A stretch of DNA of 64,000 nucleotides from Raphanus sativus (taxonomy: Eukaryota; Streptophyta; Magnoliopsida; Brassicales; Brassicaceae), in contig NC_079516.1 of NCBI RefSeq assembly GCF_000801105.2, positions 13,020,001-13,084,000 of the forward strand. The letters run 5' to 3'. The notes beneath the pieces are model-generated. The model made no database searches and was not told the DNA's origin. It saw only the letters and a list, made by a program, of their open reading frames with translations. Below, piece after piece: positions 10,487 to 23,400 of the stretch. A program made the position numbers and the translations under genes. Positions within the stretch are counted from its first letter, which is position 1; each line of letters opens with the position of its first letter.

Positions 10487-13400
10487 ATGAACATTACAGT
10501 TCTGGTTGTGGATGATGATCCTATTTTTCTCTCTATTATCCCAAGTATGCTTAAAAATCCGAGCTACAAAGGTATAGTTATTTTTTCCGAGTATTAAAAT
10601 ATGTCTCGGCAGCAATATGTATGTGCTTCTCAATACAAAAACTCTCCAACTCAAATACACATACACGTATGTGCATATATTCACCCGCACATGTAGTTCT
10701 CATATTTTAATTGTTTAATTTGTAGATACATCATTTGGGGAGATTACTGTAATGACAGCAAATGATTCCTCAGAAGCAGTACACAAGCTTATAGGTGAAT
10801 GCAACAACATTGATATTGTAATCACCGACTATCATATCCCTGGTTTGCAACTTAAAAAGAAGATTAAAGAAGAATTTGGAAATCTACCTGTTATTGGTGT
10901 AAGGGTTTTCCTTCCCACTTATCGAACGTTAGTTACTTCTTTCCTGTCAACAAGTTATTTATTCTATAATGCTTTCTTTTTAAAAAGTAACTGATAATTA
11001 GAAATAACCTCTAGTGTCCTTACTTGTTTGGCATTTGACTGCTTAGTTTTTTAAGGATCTGCTTTGCTTTGTACGGGCTAACTTGTTTGGTACTAGACTG
11101 CTGTTTCTTTTCACAATCAATTGAACACCCAAAAAACTTTGATATAAAATTAGTTATATACGCATACATCTAATAAATAATAATGAAAAAAGAAGCATTG
11201 AGCGATGACAAGGCAAAGAGATTAATATTGCTTGTAACTTTTTTAGGTGATTAATATAATGACTAGGTGTTTCCATTTTATCGATATATATTATTAGTAC
11301 GACCATCATGAATTTAAAGACTAACATGATAATTAATTCTTTATGCTCTTAATCATTTTTTTATTTTTCTAATTTTTTGCTTTTATTTTTCTGTTTCATC
11401 TTCGTCTTCTTAAGTACCAATGAAATACATATGACCAGTACTACATATGACTATGAAAATTGAATCACATTAAACCAAAAAATGAAAATACAACTAAAAT
11501 AAAAATAAAGCAAGAAAATGTAAATAAAATCTAAAAAGTTATAATTATTTAGAAGAAAAACAGAAAATAAAAATGAATTAAGATAAAGATAATAATTTCT
11601 TGGGTTACTTAATAATTATATATACACAGATTTATCTTACTATTCTATAAACTTCTAATGAAAATAGGTAATGATCGTTATCGGGTAATATCCAAACGCC
11701 ATCTATATTATTATTACACCATGATCATTACGTATTCCTATTTTTTTTTTACAAAAAAGAGATTTTTTACAAAAACTTATTACTATTAATTAAATTATAT
11801 AAAAAATTATATAATAATTCAGAACAAAAACAGTATTAACCAGTTTACTTTTTATGTGGAAGCTCGATTGCGAAATATTACTTTACAAATATTAATATAT
11901 ATATATATATATATACATTATATATATATAATATATATCTTAGTAGAAATGGAAGTTATGAATGATGACAAAGAAACAGAAGAAATTTTTTACTTTTGAC
12001 TATTTTTGAGATATATTATTAAATTGCATTGGTCAAAATTAGCTGTATTTTAGTTTTGATAATTATTTTCTAAAATCTTTGCTCAGAAAAATATATATTC
12101 TTAATCTAGAATAAGAAATATTTATTTCCTATTTAAAAGGTCCTAATTTTAGAAAAATATATAGGGACTATCTTGAATGAGAAAATATATTAATTTTTTT
12201 CTTTATATGTACATATGTAACGTTTAATGACAGCTAATGGAAACCGATATTATCCTTTTAAATATTACATACATATAAAAACATAACACTGCAATCAGAA
12301 AATCTTGCAAAGAAAAACTAATTATCCAAGAAACATAGGTCAGTAGTGAAAAGAAGAAGAAAATAACATTTGATGACACTAATTGATATGCAATATTTTC
12401 TTACCCATTGTTGTTGATTTTTGTTCTTAACTTCTTTTTCTCATAGTCTCAACTGAAACAAGCTTTTTCTGAATTTTGTGTGCGTTTGATTGATTACTAC
12501 AGTGATTTCAGCAGACATGAACAATGAAATTGAACAAGAGACTTTATCGTCTGGAGCACTATGCTCCATAAGAAAACCGATCAAACCAAACGATCTCAAC
12601 ACCATATCCAAACATATAGACCACACAATTAACGGTAATTTCATATCAGTCACTGATGCATATGATAAAAACAGTTATAACAATCTCGTTTTTCCTTCCT
12701 GAAGTCTTTATACATTTTGATTCAAGATATGTTTTGTTATATATATATACATTACATGTAATTTAATTATACATGTAAAAACGATACAGATGGTTCAAAG
12801 AAAATTCAGGACGATGCAGATGGTTCAAAGAAAATGCAGGACGACACAGATGGTTCAAAGAAAACCGAGAAGACAACTTTAAGTAGCGATCCGTGTGATT
12901 CTTCATCACAGGCGACTCAAAAGTCTAAGATCAAATGGACGGAAGCCCTTGAAAATCATTTTTACGAAGCCATTGAACACATTGGTAGTGTTCATAGTAA
13001 GTACTAAAAGTTTTTAGCTTACGAGTTAGATTTGTTTTCATTATTAGTTGTGTTCACTTAAATATCTACTATCATATGAAAATAATAATAATTTTATGGT
13101 ATTGATAAACTATATTTTAGATAGTGAATAGTGTCCACAATTTTTCACTTACACCCTTACATTTTTAATTCATTTTTAGTTTAGAAAGATAGCAAAAAAT
13201 TGTTGTACGTAAAGTTATAAATGAAATTTATATATATATATATATTTTTTTTTTTGCTAAAAACTTATTTTTTTAAATGGCTCCGTAGACCACAAGAGAA
13301 TCAAGATCCACAGGTTCCTATCAGAATAGCGAAACACAAACATCCGTTTATGTCCAATGAAATTTATATAGTTATACTCAACTGCAAAAAATTCTCATTC

Positions 13401-16001
13401 TCTAGTTGCATTTTCTAAGTATCTGAAGGTTTATATATTAATGTTCTATCTCTTTGCTTCGTGTTTGATATAATTTGAAGGGGCAACACCTAAGAAGATT
13501 TTAAAATTCATGAACCTGAAATTCCTGACAAAAGCACACATATCCAGCAAATTACAGGTTCGATCATCTATCAAACTGCTTTTAGGACCATATGTCATTT
13601 AATCATATATAGTTCAAAGCGCATTAAATCAATATGCTTTTGTTGGATCAAATATCTCACATCAGAAATCTTTTTGTTCCTTATTTAAAAGAATTTTACA
13701 TTTTTACAAGAATTCATTTAACCAAATTTTAATTATAGTACTGAAACTGTTGACACTACACAGAAGTGCCGACAAACCGTGAAAAGAGATGAGGAAAGCA
13801 TGAGAAGGCCAAGAATGGCTATGTACCCGGAATTCTCATCAGCAGGTGGCTACAACTACCGACAACACCCTTACAACTACAACCCAAGGCTAGGCAACAG
13901 AAATCTTTTCAATGGCCAACCTGGCTATGGTCTTGGTCAATCTAGCTCCATGATGAAAAACAATGCTGGTTTACATGACTCTCTCAACTACATGAACCGT
14001 AGACCCACCTATGATTTGAGCCAAACTGGATCCAAATTGTTTCCTAGGAGAGGAAATCTTTGGTTTCAGAATGGAACGTTGCCTCAATGGAGAAACATTC
14101 CCGGAACATCTCAAGCTCCTAGGTTTGGACAATATGGTGCAACAAGCAATGTTTTGGGTATGAACTATAATCCTACTACTGGTACTACGGGTAGTAGTTA
14201 CGCTGGGGTTAGAACAGATGAAAATAGAGATTTGGTTGGACTTGGTGGAATAGGAGTTAATGGTAATGATAATGGCTCTTTCGGTGGAATAAGGGTTCAT
14301 GGCACTGGTAGTGATAGCGGCTCTCTTCAAGGAATGAGCGTTCATGGTAATGATCATGGGTCTCTTGAAGGAATAAGAGGTCATTGTCCTGGTAATGGTT
14401 CTCTTGAAGGAATAAGAGTTCACGATAACAGCAATGACTCTCTTGGTGGAATAAGAGTTCATGGTAGTGGTACTGGCTATGTTGGTGAGATAGGAGTTCA
14501 TGGTACTGGTAACGGTAATGGATCTCTTGGTGAAAATTTTGACATGAACTGGAATTTCGGTAACAATAACATGAGTAACCATGGAAGTTCAACTTCGGTG
14601 ATTCCTTCTGTATTCTCATCGTTCTTGGACAATAAGGATCAGTCACAAAACAGCTTGATTGCTCAAACCGGTGGTGTGATCCCTGGACTAGAGAATTCAA
14701 AAATATTTAATGATCACCATGACATCGACAAGATTTTTTCTGATATAAATAACTCTCAGTTTCATCATCAGAATCAGGTAGAAGGATTGATAATTGATAT
14801 CATTTTGGCTTTCCTTTTACTTATCTGAAGGTAATGTTTTGATTCATGTATATGTGTGCATGATTTTGAGCAGCATCAAGGTAACCTGACTGGTGTAAAT
14901 CTTGAGGCACCCACTGCTTATCCTCTTGAAGACATTAACAGTTGGAGTTTTAATGACGTAAGTCATATTTATGTTATTCTTCTTCTTTTTTTTTTGCTTA
15001 TATTTTTATTTACTTTTACCTTTTTCTTATTTATTACCTTTATTTTTTTTTCTTTTAGTTACCTTTCGGTTGTGTGTATGTGCATCTATATGATTGAACA
15101 TTTATTAACCATATATACACGATGAATTATTTGTTTTAAGGGTACCGATAATGAAGAACTGTTGAACTCTCTCGCTGCTAATCCGGATATGTATTTTCCT
15201 ACTCATGACATGAACATTACAAATCAGGTAAATTTGGTTTATATCACTAAAGAGATCCTTTTGTGTATGTGTGTCTCTATTATGGATTGAAGATTTTCTT
15301 AACGATATATACACAATGAATGATTTGATTAAAGGGTAATAATCATGAAGAAACATTTAACTCTCTTGCTGCTAATCCGGAGATGCACTTTCCTACTCAG
15401 GACATGAACATTACAAATCAGGTAAATCTGGTTTATAAAGAGATCCTTTTGTGTATGTGTGTCTCTATTATGGATTGAACATTTTCTTAACGATATATAC
15501 ACAATGAATGATTTGATTGAAGGGTACTAATCATGAAGAGACATTTAACTCTCTTGCTGCTAATCCGGAGATGCACTTTCCTACTCAGGACATGAACATT
15601 ACAAATCAGGCAAGCTTGTTTCTATCGCTGAAATATTCTTTTTGACCTTAGATTACTTCCATGTAAAAAAGTCATGACAAACAATTGATATTTGAAAACT
15701 GATTGCATAGGAACATGTAGTTTTGACCTAATTATTTTGATAGTTTTACTTGAACTTTATCACCTAGCTAGAAAACACGTCATATCTGTTAAAATATTGA
15801 GACGTATAATGTATTTTTCCAGTTTTCTATTTATACACGTATTTACCTATTATATTTAATTAAATTTATGAAATGTTACGTTTGGATTACAGTACCCAAC
15901 TTCTGATATCAATTTTATTTACTGTTTTGTGTTTGTATATTTTATAGGATCATGACAACGATGAAGACATCATGAACTATTTATCATCGATCCTGACATG
16001 A
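10487..16001 (+). CDS. Type-B response-regulator-like protein: receiver, divergent GARP motif and Gly/Asn-rich tail
   Basis: Eleven exons join in frame to 694 residues: 10487-10571, 10726-10896, 12503-12634, 12790-12996, 13481-13557, 13764-14777, 14874-14957, 15141-15227, 15335-15421, 15523-15609, 15948-16001. The receiver (1-125) keeps the acidic triad (VVDDDP, D9-D11), the phospho-acceptor D63 (ITDYHIPG) and K110 (IRKPI). A linker (130-155) has three DGSKK repeats. Residues 176-236 are GARP-like (KIKWTEALENHF, TPKKILKFMN, SKLQKCR), diverged from the usual SHLQKYR. Residues about 380-480 are degenerate GSLGGIRVHG repeats. Exons 8-10 are tandem copies. The last intron uses a GC donor (CAG/GCAAGC). 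Arabidopsis annotates ARR23 (At5g62120) and At5g62110 separately in this position (from memory). Type-B ARRs act in cytokinin-dependent transcription; with the altered GARP helix, DNA binding is uncertain. Confidence 0.8.
15141..15609 (+). repeat. Tandem exon-intron triplication
   Basis: Three 87-bp exons (15141-15227, 15335-15421, 15523-15609), each encoding 29 residues ending FPTxDMNITNQ. The second and third differ at only two bases. The two intervening introns (107 and 101 bp) are also near-identical, so the duplicated unit is about 190 bp. Every copy is in phase 0, so copy number can change without breaking the frame. Confidence 0.92.
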
Positions 16002-16936
16002 ATTGAGAAAGCTCTCCCAGTTTCGTTGACTTGAACATTTACATTAAGCATTTTTAACAAGTTCGGTGGTGCTTTCATCATATTCAAAACTGGGGCTATC
16101 TATTTATTTAGTTTATATGTTTAACTGGCTGTATTGAGGAAATATGAAAACATTTAATATGTAAGTTTCCTATAAAATATTTTTATGAAGCTAGAGGTAA
16201 TTAGTGCTTAACAAGTCTTCAATATTTTTTCCCCAACAATATACATTATGCATTTGAACTCGGACCTGATAATGAAACTAACACCTTTACATCAACGATG
16301 CTAGCAGCTAAAAGATAGACTACATATCCCGACCAAGTCTTAAGAGTTATCTATAGATATACTTGGGTTATAAACTGTTACTGAAATATGATAGATTACT
16401 AGTAAATATGTTTTCTGTTATATTGCAGTGTAGTACTTTATTAGGTTTATAACGCTTCCTTGGAAGTTTATGGTTTGTTTCAACGGTTTGTCCCTATCTA
16501 TTTAACATAGATTGTCTTGTCATGGACCGTTTGAACTGTCGCTGTTACAAGTTATAACACCACCACATTTACTACTTACTGGTGTGGCAACTCATTAACA
16601 TATAGTTCAACACTTGCTTGAATTGTTTTGAGATTCTCAATAAAAATTATGAGTTTACGAAATACATGAAAAGAAGAATATATCTATTGAAGATTTGTAG
16701 TTAAAGAAGAAAATCAGAACCTTCTCACACGATTAACTTAGGTCTCTATTGGTTGAAGCTATCCTTAAGGATATAAGCCTACGACACAACTAGAATTTGA
16801 TAGGGTAATTAAACCTAAAAGTTCAACCACAAAAACATGCACAATTAGAAAGAACAAAACCCACATATATTACAAAAATCTAAAAAATATAGATCAAACA
16901 TTATCGTGTAAGGTACAGTATATGTATATACATATA
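16002..16936. other. Intergenic region between convergent genes
   Basis: AT-rich 3' flanks of the response-regulator-like gene (+) and the BAG gene (-). I see no gene, RNA or repeat here. Confidence 0.6.
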
Positions 16937-18203
16937 CTAATCAAATGATACCCATTTGAATTTTGGATGGAGCGTTTTAACCGTTTTAGCCTCGGCCGCA
17001 TAGGTGGCATTGGAATCAAACGTTTCCCATCTCGTGGTTATGATAACCGGAGGAACTGGCGATGAGGCCGTGCATTTTCTCGACGTTTCCTCATCAACTG
17101 TCACCACATCTCGTTCCTTGTGTTGTGCTTGTATTTGAGGTTTTAGCTGCGGTTGTGTTTTAGGTTTCACTTGCGTTTGAGGTTGCAATGAGTTCTTGAT
17201 CTTCAATACGTCTAGTACCTCAACATACTTCTGTAGTCTTTCCTCCTTACATATCATTTATTCGAATTAAGAAAAAGAAAATTGATTATCAGCTGCACAA
17301 ACAATACTTCACCACATAGTCACACATTTTGGACAAAAGTAATATATTAAAATTTTAAAACTATATAAATCATATAATAATATCGTGTTATAAAATACTA
17401 ATTCTTCTTTAAACCAAGAAGCTCTATGCCTAGGTCCATAGTAACAAGTACCTGCATCTTCTTCTTCAGTTTAATATCTCCATCGCCTATAATCGCATCT
17501 AGCTTGACCAACTGATTCATCAACATCTCTAGCAAATTCTCTAGATTCTCCTCTTCAACTTTCACTCCTTTACCAATCACTACATCAAACGCCGACAGCT
17601 AAAATCCAAAAAAAAAAAATTATAATCTTATTACGATATATTAATTAAATTTGCGGGAAATTTGAAATTCAGTTATACTTTCTCGGCGAGTCTATCGGCT
17701 TGGAAGCTAATGTCGGATATTGATTTATTGGCTTTCTCTTTAGCGACCAGTTTCCTCATCTCAAGGAAACGTTTCTCCTGAGAAATTGGATCTTCTTTGA
17801 GAACAAGTCTCGAACCATCTTTGACACCACAAAGATCAAGAAACATCTTGGAATCTCTTTCTTTGTCTTTGTATAGAATCTTCATGTCTTGATGATGAAC
17901 TCCTGTCTTAACAGACAATCTCTTCTTTAATTCCCCTGTTAAAAAATTCAACAACAAGAATATTAGGAAAATAATAATAATGATAATTTGCACAAAGAAA
18001 TTGTTATCTGTTTTTGTTTTACCGAAAGTAGATTGAGAGTTGATACTGATCTCGTGATGGACCGACCCGTATTTGACCCGAACACGAATGACATGTGGTA
18101 CGTTGGAGCTATCATCTGTTCGTCTCTGTACAACCATTCCTCCAGGTCGGAGCTCCCATTCACCGTAGCCGGCGTCGGTTGTTCCAATTGTCATTTTCAT
18201 CAT
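16937..18203 (-). CDS. BAG2: BAG-family molecular chaperone regulator (BAG2-like)
   Basis: Four exons on the minus strand: 18023-18203, 17679-17935, 17452-17598, 16937-17245, giving 297 residues (AtBAG2 is about 285, from memory). A ubiquitin-like domain occupies roughly residues 36-110 (VIRVRVKYG, STFGELKKRLSVKTG, MKILYKDKERD, LDLCGVKDGSRLVL). The BAG domain follows at about 115-215 (KRFLEMRKLVAK, SISDISFQADRLAEKV, LLEMLMNQLVKLDAI, YVEVLDVLKIKN). The tail is rich in Gln, Lys and Pro. Known for the family: the BAG domain binds the Hsp70 ATPase domain and promotes nucleotide exchange. There are two in-frame ATGs at the start (MMK); I used the first. It lies in the expected syntenic place next to SLK2. 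BAG1 or BAG3 would be the alternative paralogue. Confidence 0.88.
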
Positions 18204-19069
18204 TTTTGTTATCCGATCGGAAATTCCAAAGTGAAGACTTTTACATAAACAAAAAAAAATACTAGAGAGAGAGAAAGAAAAGAGAAATAGTGAAATGATG
18301 ATGAGGTGAACACGATCAAGAAGAAGAGAGACGAATACTAAAGAAAGAAGAAGAAATGTTAAAAAGATAATAAAGATTTATTTTGGTCAAATAAATAAAG
18401 AAATCTCTGGACAAAAGGGAAGTAAATATACTCTGCGTTTTAATAATTTAATTTTCTATGCTTCCGGACAGGAACTCGTGGAAGAAAAAACATATAAAAA
18501 ATCATAAAACCATTTAAAACTTTTTACAAAAATAAATAAGTGAATAATGTGATTGTTAGTTGTTATGTCTCATTATCAGTCATCACAGTCACAGACACAT
18601 ACATAAATCAATATTAAATACTACTGTATATAATATGTTGTAACTCAACATATTTTATTTGTTGAATAATAACGAAACTAATGTCCCCAACACGTATGTT
18701 TATTTTTCATCTGTGTCAAGTCGTGTTCTACATTTCTGAAGTACAGGTAAGCTATTGAACCAACTGAAACAGTAACTTGGATTACACGTCATCGCTCAGC
18801 TCCGACAAACTCTGTAACCTTTAATGGCTATCTCGCAGATCCACATTGTCTCAAACTTTCGTCGGTGACGGTGCCTTGTGTCCTCTCCCCAAGGTCCATG
18901 GCAGATCAAAAACACACGCGAGCTTTTCACTGAACCTCAAATATATAACTTGTAATATAGGGAGTTGTTCAAAAAAAAAACTTGTAATATAGGATATATT
19001 CCGTATCAGATAGTTGTCCTTATAACAACAAATAGGGTTAAGAATTTATATATTCAGAACTTGAGGTCA

Positions 19070-19283
19070 ATTACAAGGGTGTGGTCTGATGGCGCATAGG
19101 TTCCAAAAGTTCCAAAAGTTCTTGGATTCAAATCCGTGTCAACTCAAGTTTATCCATCTGTGACCAGACGACAGGGTATTCTCTTTGCGAATAACCAGAT
19201 CTGGTTTATATCGTGGATCAGACCCTAAGACTAGTTCTTTGGGTGACAGCCCGCCGGATAGCACATGTTATCAAGAAAAAAAG
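19070..19283 (+). mobile_element. tRNA-derived SINE
   Basis: The segment is flanked by an 11-bp target duplication ACTTGAGGTCA (19059-19069 and 19284-19294). Its head contains a pol III box-B-like GGATTCAAATCC and a box-A-like GGTCTGATGGCGCATAGG. It ends in a short A-rich tail (CAAGAAAAAAAG). The length (214 bp) is typical of Brassicaceae SINEs. Confidence 0.78.
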
Positions 19284-19399
19284 ACTTGAGGTCAGTGACC
19301 AATAACACAAGAACTATCAATTACATAACTTGTCATAGTCTTGTACTTGGGTTTGAGTTTGACATTGTCCAAGAACATGAGTTTTTTTTTTAACTCTTA

Positions 19400-19494
19400 G
19401 GCCTAAAATGATGATTTAGTTATTGATATGGGCCTAAAATGATGATTGAATTATTAATATGGGCCTAAAATGATGATTGAGTTATTGATATGGG
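19400..19494. repeat. Three copies of a 31-bp repeat carrying GGGCC motifs
   Basis: Period 31 bp, core GGCCTAAAATGATGATT, followed at 19494 by TGGGCTTT and AAGCCCATT. The TGGGCC/TGGGCT motifs resemble plant site II promoter elements. They lie about 400 bp before the start of the SLK2 leader; a regulatory role is only an inference. Confidence 0.6.
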
Positions 19495-20409
19495 CTTTGT
19501 GAGCTAAGCCCATTAAAGGGAACTGCAAAAGGCTAGGGCTTCCTTTAATATATTTTCAAATTGCTGTTGTCTATAAAAAATTTGAAAGGCAAAAATAAAG
19601 TGGATATTTGTCGTAGCCCCACTCATTTACAGCTGCAATCATTGGCATAGTTACCATACATGCACCGTAGAAGATCACACCTCTTAATCCAACGATCCGA
19701 AACAAAACTACCTTTATAGATCACGCGGTCACAATCCACCACGCGATCATAAGATCCAAAGGTTACCAATCCATCAAGCGATACTTGTTATCACACACTC
19801 CACACGTGTCAGTATCAACCAAACAGGTAGGTGACCGTCACCGGCTCGTCCGGTCAGTTTGGACTCCTCTGCGATTCTGTATAATAACCCGAAGAGCCTG
19901 TCTCCAACTTTCTTTTTCCTCTCTCTCCCTCAAATCAAATTTTCCAGCTTGAAAAAAAAATATCTTCTTCTGTGTATTTTCGATTCGGTTTCGGTTTAAA
20001 GGTTTCTTCTTTATAGTCTGTGTAGTGATTTTGACTTTGGTCCTTATGCTCTGATCGAAAGCTTATACACTTCAGTGTCTTCTTCTCGGTATGTTTCGTT
20101 TCTTCCTGCTTTCTCTGATTTGTCCTTCTTCTAGGGTTTAGTTTTTGTGTTCTGTAATGAAATTTTTCAAAAAAATTAGTTTTTTTTTTTAATTTTTGAT
20201 TTCAGTTTGAGGTTATTGCGAGAAGTGATTGTTAGATTATGTTCCTTAAAAAAAAATTAGGGTTTTTTTTATCACATAGTTTTGAGTTTAATGTCTGTTT
20301 TCTTTCTCTTGTCGGAACACCAGATTTAGGGTTTTTTTTTTGTTTGTTGATTAAAAAATATGATCTTTTGTAGATATATCGATTAAAGGAACCGACTTTG
20401 ATTGATTTG

Positions 20410-23400
20410 ATGGCTGGATTGACTCCATCGTCTTCAACCTCAGGGATCTTCTTCCAAGGAGGAGGAGGAGGAGGAGGAGACGATGAATCGCAAGGCTTCA
20501 TGAACTCTCACTTCACTTCCTCTAACTCCCTCCCTGGATGCGGCTACCACCACCAAAGCCTCAGCGAGATGCACAACAACAACCCCGCCGCTATGATGAG
20601 CGTCTCCACCCCCGGAGCTAGCTCCATGGTCACAGACGCCAACTCAGGAGGAGGAGGTGGTCCTCTCTTGCAGCGTAGCGCTAGCATCAACAACGAGTCC
20701 TACATGCGTCTCCCCGCGTCCCCGCTGTCCTTCTCCTCTTCCTCCGTCGCCGACGGGTCCACCGTCGTGCAGCGGCCTCACCCGCCTCCCCCTCACCACG
20801 ATCCCGGGCGAGGAGGAGGAGGAGGATCCAGCGCCACTTCTCGGCGTGGCGCGGCCTCTGAGGGTTACTTTCAGGACCCGACGCAGGCGAGGAAGAAGCC
20901 GAGAGTGGAGACCAAACAGGACGACGCGCTCCAGCAGCAGATTCTGAGGCAGTGGCTTCAGAGGCAGGAGCTGCTGCATCAACAGCAGCAGGGGCAGAAC
21001 CCTCAGCTACAGCTTTTGCTTCAGCAGCAGAAGATGAGGCAGCAGCAGCAGCAGTTCCTCCAGTCCTTGCCGCCTCTGCAGCGGATTCAGCTCCAGCAGC
21101 AGCAGCAGGTTCAGCAGCAACAGCAACAGTTACAGCAGATGCAGCAACAACAACAACAACAAGGAGGTGGGCAAAGGGCTTATGAGAACAGCGTCTGCGC
21201 TCGGAGATTAATGCAATACCTTTATCATCAGCGCCAAAGGCCTTCTGTGAGTATATATATATATATATATGTATGCATGTTGGTTCTTTGTTTATACTAC
21301 AGTTACTTACCTCTTTGGTGGTTTTTGGTAGGAGGGAAGTATTGTGTATTGGAGGAAGTTTGTGAACGAGTACTTTTCACCACGTGCAAAGAAGAGATGG
21401 TGTCTCTCTCATTATGACAATGTTGGCCATAACACACTTGGTGTTTCTCCTCAGGCTGCCACGGTTTGTCTTCTTCCCACCTCTCTCTTTTTTCAACTGG
21501 TTTGTGCTCGTTTATACCACTAATACTTGTTTGATTATCCTAAAATCGGTTTAATTCGGTTTGAAATTGGCACACACTCATGTATAAATCGGTTTAATTC
21601 GTTTTAGATTGATCTAAATTAGTATACATTTGTTAAAGTAATTAATAATACTAGTATAAATCCACATATTTGTCTAATATCTTTTGCTTTTTTATATAGA
21701 ATTATGATATAATTCAATCAAAATAATATATACATAAAATAAATCATTAATTTTCTTGAACATTGTACATGATTTAATGCTATTTGCAGGAAGAGTGGCA
21801 GTGTGATCTTTGTGGTTCTAAATCAGGAAGAGGATTTGGTAAGTTTCCAGATTCAGCAACACTGTTTATATAAAAACATCTTTTCACCTCTTAATAACTT
21901 TTTTTTCTATCTCTTATGATGGAATCTGCAGAAGCAACGTTTGATGTGTTGCCAAGGCTCAACGAGATAAAGTTCGCAAGCGGTGTCATCGACGAGCTTC
22001 TCTACCTAAGCGTGCCCTCTGAACGCAGGTTCCCTTCCGGAATCATGGTGTTGGAATACGCAAAGGCCGTTCAGGAGAGTGTGTACGAACACATCCGTGT
22101 TGTCCGCGAAGGCCATCTCAGAATCATATTCTCCCAAGAGCTCAAGATCCTCTCGTGGGAGTTTTGTACTCGTCGACATGAAGAGCTGCTCCCTCGTCGC
22201 CTTGTAGCCCCACAGGTTAAATAACATTCTTTTTTGTTTTCCTTGTAATCTTTAAAACTCTTTAAACTTAACAAAGCTCTTTGTCTCCTTTCAGGTGAAC
22301 CAGTTGCTTCAGGTTGCGGAGAAGTGTCAGAGCACAATTGATCAGAGTGGGCCAGATGGGATCCATCAGCAGGATTTGCAAGCAAATAGCAACATGTGAG
22401 TCAATGAATCTAAAGACAACTTCTACCTTTCTTCTTCTTTGTTTCTTGATATAAAAATGTTTATTTGCTCTACAGGGTCATGGCTGCTGGACGTCAACTA
22501 GCGAAAAGCTTGGAGTCACATTCTCTTAATGACTTAGGCTTCTCCAAACGCTATGTTCGGTGTTTGCAGGTAACTTTCTATTTATAGTAACTTTTCCTAA
22601 GTTCATCTCTTTACATCTTGTTTTTTTTCTTTCTTATTATAGATCTCTGAGGTTGTAAGCAGCATGAAAGATATGATTGACTTCTGCCGTGACCAAAAAG
22701 TTGGTCCAATAGGTAAATAAACCTAATCCATATGCATTTATTTATTTATTTATTTGTGTTTCTTTTTTCTTTGTGTGCTTATTTAAAGCTTTTGCTTACA
22801 ATGTGCAGAGGCTTTGAAGAGTTATCCTTATCGAATGAGGGCAGGGAAGATGCAGATGCAGCAGGAGATGGAGCAAGCAGGTAATGATGCTAGAGGGCTT
22901 CCACCTGATAGGAACAGTCTCAACAAGCTAATGGCCTTGCGCAATAACAACAACGGTCAGGGCTCTGCACAAGCTGCCGCCTTTGCTCTTACCAACTACC
23001 AGACCATGCTAATGAAACAGAATCACCCGGAGCAAACCACCAGCGGCGGACTACTACAACAAGAATCATCAAGAAACATGAGCCCATCTCCGAGCTATAA
23101 TGGAGCTGCTGCTGGTTCTTTGTTGACTGGTTTTGCGCAGAGCCCATCGATGAGCGGTGTTTCTTCTCCTCAGAGGCAAATGCCAAGCTCCAGTTATAAT
23201 AGCTCAGCTCATCAGCAATACCAACAACCTTCCTGTAGTGGCAGTAACCAAGCGATGGAACAACAACAGCTGATTCACCAGATATGGCAACAGATGGCAA
23301 ACACCAACGGTGGCTCCGGGCAGCAGCAGTCGCTCTCTGGTCAGAACATGGGAAGAAACAGAACAGATTATGTGCCCACAGCGGAAACACCAAGCAGTTC

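Larger units (their letters stand above)
18204..20409. other. Divergent intergenic region between BAG2 and SLK2
   Basis: Contains the BAG2 promoter and 5' UTR (to about 18400), a SINE (19070-19283), a 31-bp tandem repeat (19400-19494) and the SLK2 promoter and 5' UTR. The C/T-rich SLK2 leader begins near 19910. A 5' UTR intron is likely at 20089-20373 (donor GGTATGTT, acceptor TTTTGTAG). No other gene is seen. Confidence 0.6.

Noticed and set aside
13971..14700. Long minus-strand open frames opposite the response-regulator-like exon 6
   Set aside because: Antisense shadows of the repetitive Gly/Asn-coding DNA; their composition (Thr/Ser or His/Tyr-rich) is what antisense of such repeats gives.
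20644..21185. Several open frames over the first SLK2 exon on both strands
   Set aside because: By-products of the CAG/GGA-rich coding repeats; the LDB-family frame explains the region.
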